From: Parapedobacter sp037190485
GTDB taxonomy: Bacteria; Bacteroidota; Bacteroidia; Sphingobacteriales; Sphingobacteriaceae
Assembly (NCBI GenBank): GCA_037190485.1
Contig: JBBCJB010000020.1
Location: forward strand, 124,001 to 188,000
Length of the DNA: 64,000 bases
Reading direction: 5' to 3'
Part shown: one piece after another, positions 1-9,207 of the stretch
How the letters are laid out: each line of letters starts with the position of its first letter
How positions within the stretch are numbered: position 1 is the stretch's first letter
Program-made: the position numbers and the translations under genes
The notes under the pieces: generated by a model
What the model saw: the letters and a program-made list of their open reading frames with translations, nothing else
What the model was told of the DNA's origin: nothing
Databases searched by the model: none

Positions 1-1030
1 CGTTGTTGGCCGCCGATCCGTAGAGCGCCGCTGCCGCTGGCCCTTTCAACACATTGATGCTTTCTATGTCGTCCGCATTGATGTTTGATATCCCGTCAAA
101 CGACCCGACGTCCCAATTGTTGAAAGCCGAGCTGACCAATCCGTTGCTATTGTTATAGGGTATGCCGTCAATCACGATCAAGGCCTGGTTATTGCCATTT
201 ATCGATCGGTTCCCCCGAATGACGATCCGCGAACTACCGCCGACGCCAGCGGCGCCAGACGAGCTCGAGATGGCAACCCCCGCCACTTTCCCGGACAAGG
301 ACGAAGCCAGACTCGGATCGCGCACATCGGTAATGGACTCCATGTCGACCTGTTCGGTCGCGTAGCTTAGCGTGCGCTTACTGCGTTCGATGCCCAAGGC
401 CGTCACCACCACCTCGCTCAACGCCCCTACATCGTCGTTCAATGCAAAAACCACCGAGGTGCTCTTGCCGGACACCACGGCCACACCGGTTTTGCGTTGT
501 GTCTCATAAGACAGGAAAGTAGCCTCCAAGGTATACGTCCCCTGCTGGATACCAATGGAGAATGTACCATCGGCATCCGCACTGTAGCTCCGGTTTATTT
601 CGAGGATACGTAGGGTGGCTCCGCCAAGCGTTGCACCCTGGGCATCGGTGATACGACCGACGATCCGACCCGGGGCCTGTACTTTAAAGAGGGTGATCGT
701 GCCCGATTTCTCCTTGAACGCAATAAAGCTGTCATCCAATAAGGCGTTGAGCACCTCGCCCAATGGCTCGTCGCGAAAATACACGTTTTCGCGCATCAGG
801 TTATCCAACCCAAGGTTGTCGGTAAAGGCGAAATTAACCCCCATTTTCCGTTCGATATCTTGGATGATCCGGTAGACATTGGTCTTTTCATAAGACAGGT
901 CTATCCGTTTGGCCAGTGCCTGTCCGTGCAAGTTTTCTGCCATGATAAGTTGCGAGGCAGCTGAAATGGCTATCGTCATAATCAATGTGATACGCATAAG
1001 CTTCTGCAATAGCGGTAGGTATGAATTCAT
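1..1030 (-). CDS. SusC/RagA-type TonB-dependent receptor, N-terminal part (cut by window edge)
   Basis: Reading from an ATG at 1030 toward base 1, the frame stays open for about 343 codons and leaves the window. It encodes a signal-anchor-like N-terminus, an STN (secretin/TonB N-terminal) domain at about residues 40-105, a carboxypeptidase-D regulatory-like domain (about 115-200), a TonB-box-like stretch (SEVVVTALG) and the start of the plug with NVLKGPAAAALYG. The barrel lies outside the window. The family imports oligosaccharides or peptides across the outer membrane with a SusD partner. The STN domain fits signalling to the FecR encoded just upstream (1197-2171), so sigma, FecR and SusC form one locus transcribed leftward. 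Confidence 0.93.
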   Translation of the reverse strand, partial: MNSYLPLLQKLMRITLIMTIAISAASQLIMAENLHGQALAKRIDLSYEKTNVYRIIQDIERKMGVNFAFTDNLGLDNLMRENVYFRDEPLGEVLNALLDDSFIAFKEKSGTITLFKVQAPGRIVGRITDAQGATLGGATLRILEINRSYSADADGTFSIGIQQGTYTLEATFLSYETQRKTGVAVVSGKSTSVVFALNDDVGALSEVVVTALGIERSKRTLSYATEQVDMESITDVRDPSLASSLSGKVAGVAISSSSGAAGVGGSSRIVIRGNRSINGNNQALIVIDGIPYNNSNGLVSSAFNNWDVGSFDGISNINADDIESINVLKGPAAAALYGSAANN

Positions 1031-1115
1031 CTAATTATTCCTTAGGCCCGAAGGAAGACACATTATTTCCTTATTTTTGGGCGTTGGTTATTATTCAGTT
1101 AATGACTACAGACCG

Positions 1116-1187
1116 GCTGTAGCGCAGCGACGAAACTTTAGCTACAGCCCACTTACGCACAGGTGCTGCACTTTGCAGTGCCTGTGC
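1116..1187 (-). promoter_or_regulatory. Two tandem hairpins between fecR and susC
   Basis: The 166-base gap between the FecR stop and the SusC start carries two inverted repeats. One has 8-base arms at 1116-1123 and 1141-1148. The other, at 1157-1187, pairs GCACAGG with CCTGTGC around an inner CTGCA/TGCAG stem. On the coding strand they lie just after the FecR stop. They could attenuate or process the transcript so that the receptor is expressed at a level different from sigma/FecR; neither has a U-run. The function is inferred. Confidence 0.5.
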
Positions 1188-1196
1188 TATTTAGCA

Positions 1197-2171
1197 CTAG
1201 AAGATTTCTACGATTCCCTCCCCCTCCTTCTTATAGGTTTTGCCCACGATTGTACAGATCAGTTCCATGGCGTCTTCAAGCCGCAGGGTAGACTCCAGGG
1301 TCAGGTTGTAGCGATACGACATCACCTGGTCATCGTCGGTGGTCAATTGCACATCATACAGATTGGCCAGCGTCTGTGCCAATTCGTCAAAGGAGGCCAT
1401 TTTGAGCTCGGCACGTCCCTTTATCCACGATGGGCGTTCGGCCACCATCGCCTTATCCACCCGATAGTCCCCCGTTGCCTTCTGATACACCAACGACTGG
1501 CCCATGGTCAGTTCAGAAAGCCTTGGCGTCGAAGCACTTTTGACCAACACCTTCCCGGTCGTTACAGCCACATTGACATTTTGCAGCCGCTCGTACGATT
1601 GGATGCTGAACGATGTCCCCAAAACCTCGACGACCACGCCGTCGGTAGCCACCAGAAACGGACGCAGCGTATCACGCTTTACTTCAAAAAAAGCTTCACC
1701 CGACAGCTTGATCCGCCTTTCCCGATCCCCGAAGGCCGCAGGCACTTCCAATGCCGAATGCGCATTGAGCCACACGATCGTGCTGTCGGGCAACCGGACT
1801 TGTTTCAACTGCCTGCCTGACGTGGTGATGGTGTGCGGGGCGTGTCCGGGTTTGGATGGGTGATGTGCCGATGGCGTTGTGGTTTGTGCGATCCAATAGA
1901 GCAATGTCGATATCGAAACCACGAGTGCCATACTGGCTGCCACCCTTACCCCGGGATGCCTATGCCACTTCGTGCGTTGCCGCCTATCGTGTACACCTTG
2001 CCATATCCGGGATCGGATCATCGCCTTTTCGTCCACTTCGGCCATGCTGGGATGTTTCTCGCCACCACGGTCGAGCGATTCGTACCACCGATCCACCACG
2101 TAGCGTTCTGCTGGCGTGGCGGTTCCGTCACGGTACTTTTTCAATAGTTGCTTGAATGTCGTTCGTTTCAC
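1197..2171 (-). CDS. FecR-family anti-sigma factor
   Basis: 324 residues. The N-terminal cytoplasmic segment (FKQLLKKYRDGTATPAERY) is the typical sigma-binding start. One membrane helix lies at about residues 77-95 (VAASMALVVSISTLLYWIA). A periplasmic FecR domain follows (LPDSTIVWLNAHSALEVPAAF, then GEAFFEVKRD and VLGTSFSIQSY), and a C-terminal DUF4974/STN-like domain ends the protein. Such proteins hold an ECF sigma factor at the inner membrane until an STN-bearing receptor signals. The start is GTG at 2171, because an in-frame stop lies just upstream and no ATG is available. It sits between its sigma factor and a SusC with an STN domain, a complete three-part signalling unit. Confidence 0.92.
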   Translation of the reverse strand: MKRTTFKQLLKKYRDGTATPAERYVVDRWYESLDRGGEKHPSMAEVDEKAMIRSRIWQGVHDRRQRTKWHRHPGVRVAASMALVVSISTLLYWIAQTTTPSAHHPSKPGHAPHTITTSGRQLKQVRLPDSTIVWLNAHSALEVPAAFGDRERRIKLSGEAFFEVKRDTLRPFLVATDGVVVEVLGTSFSIQSYERLQNVNVAVTTGKVLVKSASTPRLSELTMGQSLVYQKATGDYRVDKAMVAERPSWIKGRAELKMASFDELAQTLANLYDVQLTTDDDQVMSYRYNLTLESTLRLEDAMELICTIVGKTYKKEGEGIVEIF

Positions 2172-2242
2172 CTGTTTACCCAGTTACACCCATATAGTGC
2201 AAGCTAGGTGCCTTTGGTACTCCAAAAAATTCCGATTATCGG

Positions 2243-2845
2243 TCAGTGGCCGATAAACAGCGTCAGTACGAGGTAAAATGAGGGGGGTATTTCGGGGTGC
2301 TTTTCGGCCAAGACCACCCGTAGGCGGCGTAGCGCATCAGAGGTATTGTTCTTGACCGTTTGTTTGGAAAGTTTCAATGCATCGGCGATTTCGGCCACGG
2401 TAAATGCCTCGGTCCGCATCAGGAAAACCTTGCGCATATTTTCAGGGAACCGCTGAATGGCTGCTGCTATCGTTTGGTTGAGCTCGCCCACCGCCAACAG
2501 GTCTATCACCGCATCCTCGAGTTCCTCCATTTGGCTCAACAGCAGTTCCTGTGTCCGCCGCCGCAGATTGGCTTTGGCGGCCTGCCGAATGATCTTGTAT
2601 TTCAGCGCTGCTTGCAGGTAACCCGCCAGCGAGGTCTTGATTTCAAGCGTATGGCGGCGTTTCCAAACATCGGCAAATATGTCCTGCACCATATCTTCGG
2701 CTTCTTCCTGATTGCGAAGCCGCAAATAGGCCTGCTGATGGAGCTTCTCCCAATACCGATTGAACAATTGCTCGAACACGTCCTCCCGATCCTGCCGGAG
2801 GCCGTCAAGTAACTCGATATCCGTGAGGTTCGCTACCACTCGCAT
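2243..2845 (-). CDS. ECF RNA polymerase sigma factor (FecI-like)
   Basis: 200 residues with region 2 (FEQLFNRYWEKLHQQAYLRL, then EAEDMVQDIFADVWKRR) and region 4 (KVFLMRTEAFTVAEIADAL followed by the recognition helix KLSKQTVKNNTSDALRRLR). It should direct RNA polymerase to the downstream receptor genes when released by the FecR encoded at 1197-2171. The ATG at 2845 lies only five bases after a TAnnTTTG box (2851-2858), so the message may be almost leaderless; a GTG at codon 3 is another possible start. The C-terminus ends in a hydrophobic tail (FYLVLTLFIGH), common in this group. Confidence 0.92.
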   Translation of the reverse strand: MRVVANLTDIELLDGLRQDREDVFEQLFNRYWEKLHQQAYLRLRNQEEAEDMVQDIFADVWKRRHTLEIKTSLAGYLQAALKYKIIRQAAKANLRRRTQELLLSQMEELEDAVIDLLAVGELNQTIAAAIQRFPENMRKVFLMRTEAFTVAEIADALKLSKQTVKNNTSDALRRLRVVLAEKHPEIPPSFYLVLTLFIGH

Positions 2846-2850
2846 AAAGA

Positions 2851-2858
2851 CAAAGATA
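2851..2858 (-). promoter_or_regulatory. TAnnTTTG (-7) promoter box before the sigma gene
   Basis: The minus strand reads TATCTTTG, matching the Bacteroidota -7 consensus TAnnTTTG. It ends five bases before the ATG of the sigma factor gene, and the DNA upstream is AT-rich. I see no clear -33 TTTG at the right spacing, so this call rests on the -7 box alone. Confidence 0.45.
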
Positions 2859-3034
2859 GTAAAGCAATATTATTTCCATATTAAATTGAGCTTGTTTAAA
2901 CTTTATTTTTGATGGGCGAAATTGATGCGCCTTTTGTCCGATCGAGGCGCATGGTGCCGGGTTTACGCATTGCATACGCGCGAGACCGCACAGGAAATGA
3001 CGCCGCCGTATCCGTAATTTATTAAATTAGCGGC

Positions 3035-4165
3035 ATGTTCTATCCGTCATTGGTTGCCGTGTTGGCCAGCGTCGCGTTATGGCTCAAGCAACCGCGTTTC
3101 GTGGCCGAAGCCATCGGCAGCCCCCCGGGGATGGTACAAGGCATGGCCATCGGCGACGTGGACGGCGACGGCAAGCCGGATATCCTCCTCGTGGACAGTA
3201 CCCAGGTCTGCTGGTATCGCAACGGCGACTGGAAACGTTTCGTCATGTCGGAGCTGCCATCCGGGCCTGGCACCGCCTGCATTGCCGTGCGAGACCTAGA
3301 CGGTGATGGCCGCGTGGAAATCGCGGTCGGCGCGGATTGCGTCTATTTCCTGGTACCCCCGGCCGATGCCACCCAACCGTGGACGCCGACGCCAATAGGC
3401 CAGGCACACGGCGCCCGCGGCATGCGCTGGATCGACGTAGGCAACGGGGGCCATCGATTGGTCGTTTTGCCAGGCCACGGCAACGATTACGTACCGCATG
3501 CAGACCTGTTCGCTTATGAAGTGCCCCGGGATCCGACAGCCCCCTGGCCACTACGGATTATCGGCCAGCCCATGCCACAGGCCCATCACCTGACCGCACA
3601 GGCCTTTGGCGACCGGGAAATGCTGTATGTAAGCGGTAGTCAAGGCATCGTGGGCTTCTCGTTCTCGGGTGGACGCTGGACACGCCAGCCGGCCGATTGG
3701 CTCGCGCGCGGGCGGCCCGTCCAGGAAGCGCACGTAGGCCATGTGATGAGCCGGAACGCGCACGTGATCGCCGCCATCGAGCCGCCCAGCCGCAGCTTGG
3801 CGACGCTTTACACCCCGCGGCTTGCCGACAGCGCCTTGGCGCACGATAAGATCAGGCGCGTGGTGCTCGACCGGAAAATGGATGACGGGCACGGATTGCG
3901 CATGGCCGATCTGCTCGGCATCGGCCGCGACCAGGTCGTGATGGGCTGGCGAACAGCGAATGCGGACGGCGCCTTCGGCATCAAGCTCTACGTACCGTTC
4001 AATCCGTACTGGGAGGCCATCGATGTCTATTGGATCGATTACAAAGGCATTGCCTGCCGGGGCCTCGACGTGGCAGACCTTGACGGCGATGGCAGGCTGG
4101 ATATCGTCGCGTATGGCGGTGAAGGCAACACCGACCTCAAGATTTACTGGAATCGCTCGGGATAG
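3035..4165 (+). CDS. FG-GAP/VCBS repeat protein
   Basis: 376 residues starting with an uncleaved or weakly cleaved signal-like helix (FYPSLVAVLASVALWL). Three calcium-binding-like repeats of the FG-GAP/VCBS type are visible: DVDGDGKPD near residue 42, DLDGDGRVE near 88 and DLDGDGRLD near 350. A beta-propeller fold is expected, probably exported. No enzymatic domain is recognisable, so a binding or scaffold role is the most I can say. It stands alone on the plus strand, and its last 29 bases overlap the 3' end of the convergent PepSY gene. Confidence 0.75.
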   Translation: MFYPSLVAVLASVALWLKQPRFVAEAIGSPPGMVQGMAIGDVDGDGKPDILLVDSTQVCWYRNGDWKRFVMSELPSGPGTACIAVRDLDGDGRVEIAVGADCVYFLVPPADATQPWTPTPIGQAHGARGMRWIDVGNGGHRLVVLPGHGNDYVPHADLFAYEVPRDPTAPWPLRIIGQPMPQAHHLTAQAFGDREMLYVSGSQGIVGFSFSGGRWTRQPADWLARGRPVQEAHVGHVMSRNAHVIAAIEPPSRSLATLYTPRLADSALAHDKIRRVVLDRKMDDGHGLRMADLLGIGRDQVVMGWRTANADGAFGIKLYVPFNPYWEAIDVYWIDYKGIACRGLDVADLDGDGRLDIVAYGGEGNTDLKIYWNRSG

Positions 4166-5321
4166 CCTGCCTTTTCTTCCTACCCTTTTTTTTCTTCCGC
4201 TTTCCCCACCAGACGTAAAACCCGGTAATGGGCAGGCTCGCGCAGATCAGGCTGGCCATGAAATACATGATCTTGGTTGCCAGCCCGCCGAAGTATCCCG
4301 TATGCAGCGCATAATTCGACCGCATGGTCCATTCCGTGAGGTTCGTCTCGGCCATGGGCTTCTGTGCACGCGGGAGCAGCTCGAGCGTATGCCGATCGAA
4401 CGATAGATCGCGCCACGTGCCGTCTATCATGTCCGTACAGGCATAAATGGGTTCATCGTGGTGATCGTGATCGTCATCCCCATGGTCGTGGTCGTGCTCA
4501 TGCGGAAAATGCACGATCACCGCCTCCTTGTTGTACCGGGCAATCTCCTTACGCACCTTCAACCAAACCTGGTCGGCCGCCCAAAGCGCCGCTGGCGGCT
4601 CCTCCTCGGCATCCGCCGCCTGCTCGATACGCTGTTCGGTCTGCGGGCGCTTCGGGTAACCGCCCGTGAGCCAAACCACGCTTTTCCGCATCCAGGGAAA
4701 GGCCATGATCAGCCCCGTCAGGGCCATCAGCAAGGCGATCGTCAATGAATAAAAACCCAATACGTTGTGCAAATCATAATTCACGCGTTTGAGTTTCGCC
4801 TTCCAGTTTATCGTGAATGCCTGTCGCGTTTGACGCTTATTCCATTTCTTGGGCCACCAGAGCACAACCCCGCTGATGGTGATCAAGAAAAACAGGAACG
4901 TTGCCCAACCCACGATGGGGCGTCCGATGGCGGGATCCATCCACAGGTGGCGATGCCCTTCATCGATGAAGTGGATGAAATCTTCATGATCTACCTGGCC
5001 CATGACCTCGGCGGTATAGGGATTTACGTAAACCAAGCTGTCGCTCCCTTCGACACGTACCTTGACCGACCTGTCCAGTCCGTAATACCAGACGCTGCCC
5101 ACCTCCTTATCCGGGTACCGCACCTTCACGGCCCGGTAAATGGCCGACGGCGGCAGCTGGCTATCGGCATCTTGTGGTTCCACACGGGCGAAATCGCCGA
5201 AATAGTATTTGATTTCCTCCTGGAATACCAGCACACAGCCTGTCAACGACAGGATGATGACGACGATACCGGAAGTAAGGCCAAGCCACAGGTGCAGCCA
5301 GGCGTTAATCTTACTAAACAT
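4137..5321 (-). CDS. PepSY-type inner-membrane protein, XusC-like
   Basis: 394 residues from MFSKINAW; the longer frame to 5372 adds only a polar tail of 17 residues. Four membrane helices lie at about 14-33, 138-157, 190-209 and 348-370. Histidines sit at the family positions: AWLHLWLGL, NYDLHNVLGF and YALHTGYFGG, a pattern linked to haem-bearing ferric-siderophore reductases. A histidine/aspartate-rich periplasmic loop at 271-289 (HEHDHDHGDDDHDHHDE) could bind metal. It is the last gene of a leftward operon with a TonB-dependent receptor and two DUF4374 lipoproteins, matching XusC of the Bacteroides XusABC xenosiderophore system. The likely role is release of iron from an imported siderophore. 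Confidence 0.85.
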   Translation of the reverse strand: MFSKINAWLHLWLGLTSGIVVIILSLTGCVLVFQEEIKYYFGDFARVEPQDADSQLPPSAIYRAVKVRYPDKEVGSVWYYGLDRSVKVRVEGSDSLVYVNPYTAEVMGQVDHEDFIHFIDEGHRHLWMDPAIGRPIVGWATFLFFLITISGVVLWWPKKWNKRQTRQAFTINWKAKLKRVNYDLHNVLGFYSLTIALLMALTGLIMAFPWMRKSVVWLTGGYPKRPQTEQRIEQAADAEEEPPAALWAADQVWLKVRKEIARYNKEAVIVHFPHEHDHDHGDDDHDHHDEPIYACTDMIDGTWRDLSFDRHTLELLPRAQKPMAETNLTEWTMRSNYALHTGYFGGLATKIMYFMASLICASLPITGFYVWWGKRKKKKGRKKRQAIPSDSSKS

Positions 5322-5435
5322 GGGATGTTGTCTATTGTTAGTTGTAGTTGTTTGTTTATCGTAATGATACACCCCGCACCGGGCGATAGCGCCAATGCGA
5401 GGTGTGTAAAATTATCGCGGTGTACCGCGAAGCAA

Positions 5436-6668
5436 TTAATTCAATTTATACAGCATGGGGGTGTCGTTGTCGGCGCCATCGACCTTGGCGCCCCTGGTCA
5501 GTTTATCGGTATTGGAATCATACTCCCAGATGTATACCGCATCGGCACCCGGATCGTTTACGGCGATGTATACCTTGCCGTTATGCACCACGGCCGACCG
5601 TGAATTGCCCAGCAACGGGAAATCGAGCGTACGCACGACTTTCTGCGTCTTGACGTCGACCACCAAATATTGCCACATGGCGGCATACCACCAGTCGTTC
5701 CATTCCTTTACGTTGGTTTCCGTGTCGTGCGCACTGATCAACAAGGCTTTGCCGTTGCCCAAGTATGCCACCCCCAGTTGCTGATCGCCATCCCTCAAGG
5801 CAGAAACATTGAAAAAATAATCCGGATCTATTTTGTACGTACCATCGTTTACGCGGAAGAAACCGGTCGGCAAATGCGGTTTGTTCGCTCCAAGCGGGAT
5901 GGGGTGGGTCAGGATATACGTATTCCCTTCTTCGGTGAAATTGGCGAAGTAACCGTTGCGAAGCGCACCGATGGGGGCCGAACGCTCATCTTCGCTCGTT
6001 ACCTGCAGGTTCGTCAGGCTGGGGAAATCAAGCACCGCGGTGTACGACTTGTCGTAATGAACTTTGGTCTCTTCGTTGTAAAGCCCGTAGCCCAACAACA
6101 GCTTGGTGCCCTTCGGAATCACCGAAAACACACGCCGCGTGTGGTTTGCGGGTATACCCGTTTTGTCGAATTCACCACTTTTGGTGACCACCATGGTCTT
6201 CACATTGACGATGGCGTAGTAGTTGGAGCTGCGTGGCCCGAGGATCAATTGGTCGTCGTCTATCCAAGTGTGCCAGCCGATGTACAGGGACGGCAGGTGC
6301 GAAAACGGGATTTCCTGAATGGTCTTCAGCACCCCATCCTCAAACCTGTATTTGCCGAACTTGGCCGCATTCGGATCCACATGGTAGATGTCTCGGCCTT
6401 TCTGCACCACGTTTTCTTCCCAGGTCAGGATCGTCGACACATCGGTGCCTTTGCCCACCGGTGAGATGGTACCGCTCATCAGGTCTTCGACCGGCAGGAA
6501 AAACCGGCCATTGCCCGTACCGACGATGATCGCGAATTCGGGATCATCGATCACCTCCGGTGCCGTATTATCATTGTTGTTACAGGCCGAAAACGTGGTG
6601 GCCATCAAGGCAGCGCCCAGCCACAGCTGGACTCGCTTACCGGAAATTGCAGGTATATTCATGTTCAT
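5436..6668 (-). CDS. DUF4374 lipoprotein, XusB-like (copy 1)
   Basis: 410 residues with a lipoprotein signal (lipobox TFSAC, Cys29, followed by NNNDN, compatible with surface display). The rest is a repeated beta-strand pattern typical of the DUF4374 beta-propeller (for example ADAVYIWEYDSNTDKLTRG near the C-terminus). In Bacteroides, XusB of this family captures siderophores at the cell surface and hands them to the receptor XusA. Here the gene lies 5 bases after the receptor stop and 114 bases before the PepSY gene, in the same direction. A homologue of similar length sits on the other side of the receptor (9208-10413). The ligand is unknown. Confidence 0.85.
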   Translation of the reverse strand: MNMNIPAISGKRVQLWLGAALMATTFSACNNNDNTAPEVIDDPEFAIIVGTGNGRFFLPVEDLMSGTISPVGKGTDVSTILTWEENVVQKGRDIYHVDPNAAKFGKYRFEDGVLKTIQEIPFSHLPSLYIGWHTWIDDDQLILGPRSSNYYAIVNVKTMVVTKSGEFDKTGIPANHTRRVFSVIPKGTKLLLGYGLYNEETKVHYDKSYTAVLDFPSLTNLQVTSEDERSAPIGALRNGYFANFTEEGNTYILTHPIPLGANKPHLPTGFFRVNDGTYKIDPDYFFNVSALRDGDQQLGVAYLGNGKALLISAHDTETNVKEWNDWWYAAMWQYLVVDVKTQKVVRTLDFPLLGNSRSAVVHNGKVYIAVNDPGADAVYIWEYDSNTDKLTRGAKVDGADNDTPMLYKLN

Positions 6669-6673
6669 AAAAC

Positions 6674-9076
6674 TTATTTGATGTTCAAATTATAGCGAAA
6701 TTTCAAAAACACGGCCCGGCCGGGTTTCTGCAGTTTGGAGTTGTCGTAGGCTATCTGGTCTGTCAGGTTCCTGCTTTCCAGCGTAACGTTATACCGTCCA
6801 TGTTGTATCGAATACGTCAATGCCGCGTTCTGTATCCATTGTGCCGGGATGTAATATTTCGTATTCGGTGCCGCCAACTTGGACCAGGTATAGGCATATT
6901 CGTTGACGAACTGCATGAACCAATTGAATTCCAGCCGTGTACCCTGTCCCAACAGGTCGTCTTTGCCGATCGCGAAATCGGTGTTGCCATAGAGCCAGGG
7001 CTGATCGGGCAGGCGGCTGCCGTAAGAGACCTTGACGCGGTTGGTACCGCGCACGAACTTCTCCCTATCCACGGCGTTTTCATAGCTCAGGTTGGCGGTA
7101 AACCGGATGAGGTTGCCCAGCGCATACTGCACCTCCACTTCGGCACCTTCCACCTTGATTCCGCCAAAGTTGTAATAGGAGGTGAACGTACCTCCGCTGT
7201 TGTTGTCGAGCGCCGGCGTGCTGTGGATGTAATTTTTGGCATCACGGTAAAACACCCCGGCCGTAACGCCCACGCGGTGCCGGCCGAACCATCGGTTGTA
7301 AAACGTGCCCAGGTTATAGTTGTCGCTATTTTCCGGCGTCAAGCCCGGATTGCCCACCACCTCGATGCCATTCCCGTACAGCTCGATCAACCCGGGCAAA
7401 CGGTAGGCATGTTCGTAAGACGCCTTGACGCCCCACGCCGGGATGATCAGGAAACTCGAGGAAACGCCATAACCGAAATAGTGGGCGGCTTGGTTGCTCA
7501 CGCTGCTGTCGCGAGCCACCACCTTGCCCGTGAACCCATAATACTTGCCAAACAGCGAATTCGTCCATCGGTTGGCTAGCAGCTGGTGGTTGTAGCTCAG
7601 GCCTACCAAGTGTTTGTTGAGCCGATTGGACTGGTCGCGGCTGTGGTTGTACGGATCGATCTCGTTGTAGCTTTTCCGGTAATGGCTGTTGAAGGTGTAG
7701 TTGAGCATGAGCAAGTGATCGCTGGCCAGCTCGTAGTTCAATGCCGCCTGGGCCAAGTTGTTGTAACCTGAATAATGCTGGATGGACTTGGTGGTGGCCA
7801 GCTCGCCCGCCTCGGCGAAATACGCATCCGGGCGCTGGTCCCACCGATACACCCGGTAGGAGCTGGTGTCGGTTACCACCGACTTGTCGTTGGCCAGGTT
7901 GGCGAATGCCGAAAGCGACAGCCCCTCGGTGAATAGCCGGGCCTTCCGGTAGCGGATGTTGGGCACCAAGCTGTTCGAGCGGTTGTTGACATGGCCAATC
8001 ACCCGTTCCTGGGTGGCACCGGTCTGTTGCTCGTTGTACACGTTATTGTAGGTAACGCCCACCACCATCAGGTCTGCCCATTTTTTGTTGGATACGCCCA
8101 CTTCGAGTTGCCCCATGTAAGACCGGTAGGCATCGTGGAAGCGCCTGGCCGACGCGATGGTGTCGAAGCCGCCTCCATCTTCGGTCAATACCCGCAGGTA
8201 TTCGTTGGCCTTGGGGTTGGTGCGCATGAGGTAGTCGTTGTCGGAGTGGTTGAAATACCCATTGAAGTTGACCTGCAATCCGGTTTCGGGTTCGGTGTAG
8301 TTGGTACTCACGGCCGTGCGGTGCGTGTTGAACGAGCCGTATGAGTAACTCACGTCGATGGCGCGCCGCCGGTCGCGGTTGGTTACGATGTTGACCGCGC
8401 CGCCGAGGGCATCACCGGCGAAATGTGCGGGTACCACCCCTTTGTACACCTCGATCCGCTCGGCGATGTTCACGGGGATGTTATTGAACGACATGCCGCT
8501 GCCATAGGCCTCGATGGGGATGCCGTCGATGAAGAATTTGATGTGGTTGCCCGAGAGCCCATTGATGGCAAAGGTGTAGTTGGAACCCAACCCGCCCTGT
8601 TCGCGGATCTTTACCCCTGTACTGCGGTTCAGGATCTGGTTGATATCCGCGTTGGTATTGGCATACTGGCGGGTTTCGATGACGTTGACGTTATAGCCCG
8701 ATTGCCGTAGCTGTTCACCTGCTGTCCGCCCGCTCACGTCGACGGTACCAAGCGACCGGTTACTGGCGGCAAGCACGATGGTGACCCCCGTTTGCAACGG
8801 CCTATCGACGGCGATCGCGTGGGTAAGGGCCTCGTAGCCCACCCCCGACAGCTCCACTTGGTGGTTGCCGTAGGGAACCTGTTGGAGTACAAACCAGCCG
8901 CCTTCGCCCGATACCGTAGCGATGGTTTGCTGCCGGATCCTGATGGTAATGCCTTCGATGCCGCTATCGTCCTTGCTTACCACGCGGCCTTTGACCTCTC
9001 CGACCTGCTGCGCCCAACCGCCCACTACCGACAGGCATAACGCCACCGTTATTCCCGCTACCCGTGCTATCGACAT
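6674..9076 (-). CDS. TonB-dependent receptor, XusA-like
   Basis: 800 residues. A signal peptide ends near GGWAQ (residue 23). A carboxypeptidase-D regulatory-like domain follows (about 26-110), then a plug (NINQIL-type region with FFIDGIPIEAYGSGM and ALGGAVNIVTNRD) and a 22-strand barrel ending in FLKFRYNLNIK with a C-terminal lysine. There is no STN domain before the plug. It should import a ferric siderophore using TonB energy, with the DUF4374 lipoproteins on either side as surface capture proteins and the PepSY protein as reductase. The gene is followed after 5 bases by DUF4374 copy 1. Confidence 0.88.
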   Translation of the reverse strand: MSIARVAGITVALCLSVVGGWAQQVGEVKGRVVSKDDSGIEGITIRIRQQTIATVSGEGGWFVLQQVPYGNHQVELSGVGYEALTHAIAVDRPLQTGVTIVLAASNRSLGTVDVSGRTAGEQLRQSGYNVNVIETRQYANTNADINQILNRSTGVKIREQGGLGSNYTFAINGLSGNHIKFFIDGIPIEAYGSGMSFNNIPVNIAERIEVYKGVVPAHFAGDALGGAVNIVTNRDRRRAIDVSYSYGSFNTHRTAVSTNYTEPETGLQVNFNGYFNHSDNDYLMRTNPKANEYLRVLTEDGGGFDTIASARRFHDAYRSYMGQLEVGVSNKKWADLMVVGVTYNNVYNEQQTGATQERVIGHVNNRSNSLVPNIRYRKARLFTEGLSLSAFANLANDKSVVTDTSSYRVYRWDQRPDAYFAEAGELATTKSIQHYSGYNNLAQAALNYELASDHLLMLNYTFNSHYRKSYNEIDPYNHSRDQSNRLNKHLVGLSYNHQLLANRWTNSLFGKYYGFTGKVVARDSSVSNQAAHYFGYGVSSSFLIIPAWGVKASYEHAYRLPGLIELYGNGIEVVGNPGLTPENSDNYNLGTFYNRWFGRHRVGVTAGVFYRDAKNYIHSTPALDNNSGGTFTSYYNFGGIKVEGAEVEVQYALGNLIRFTANLSYENAVDREKFVRGTNRVKVSYGSRLPDQPWLYGNTDFAIGKDDLLGQGTRLEFNWFMQFVNEYAYTWSKLAAPNTKYYIPAQWIQNAALTYSIQHGRYNVTLESRNLTDQIAYDNSKLQKPGRAVFLKFRYNLNIK

Positions 9077-9207
9077 CGTTTAATTATATTGATTTTAAAT
9101 AACTACAGAAGTAGTAGCACAACGGCCGGTATACCGAAGTTCGGTTGGCCGAAAAAAACAAGGAAAAAGATAAGGAACTGGCTGTTAACCGAATAATCTT
9201 CGCCGGC

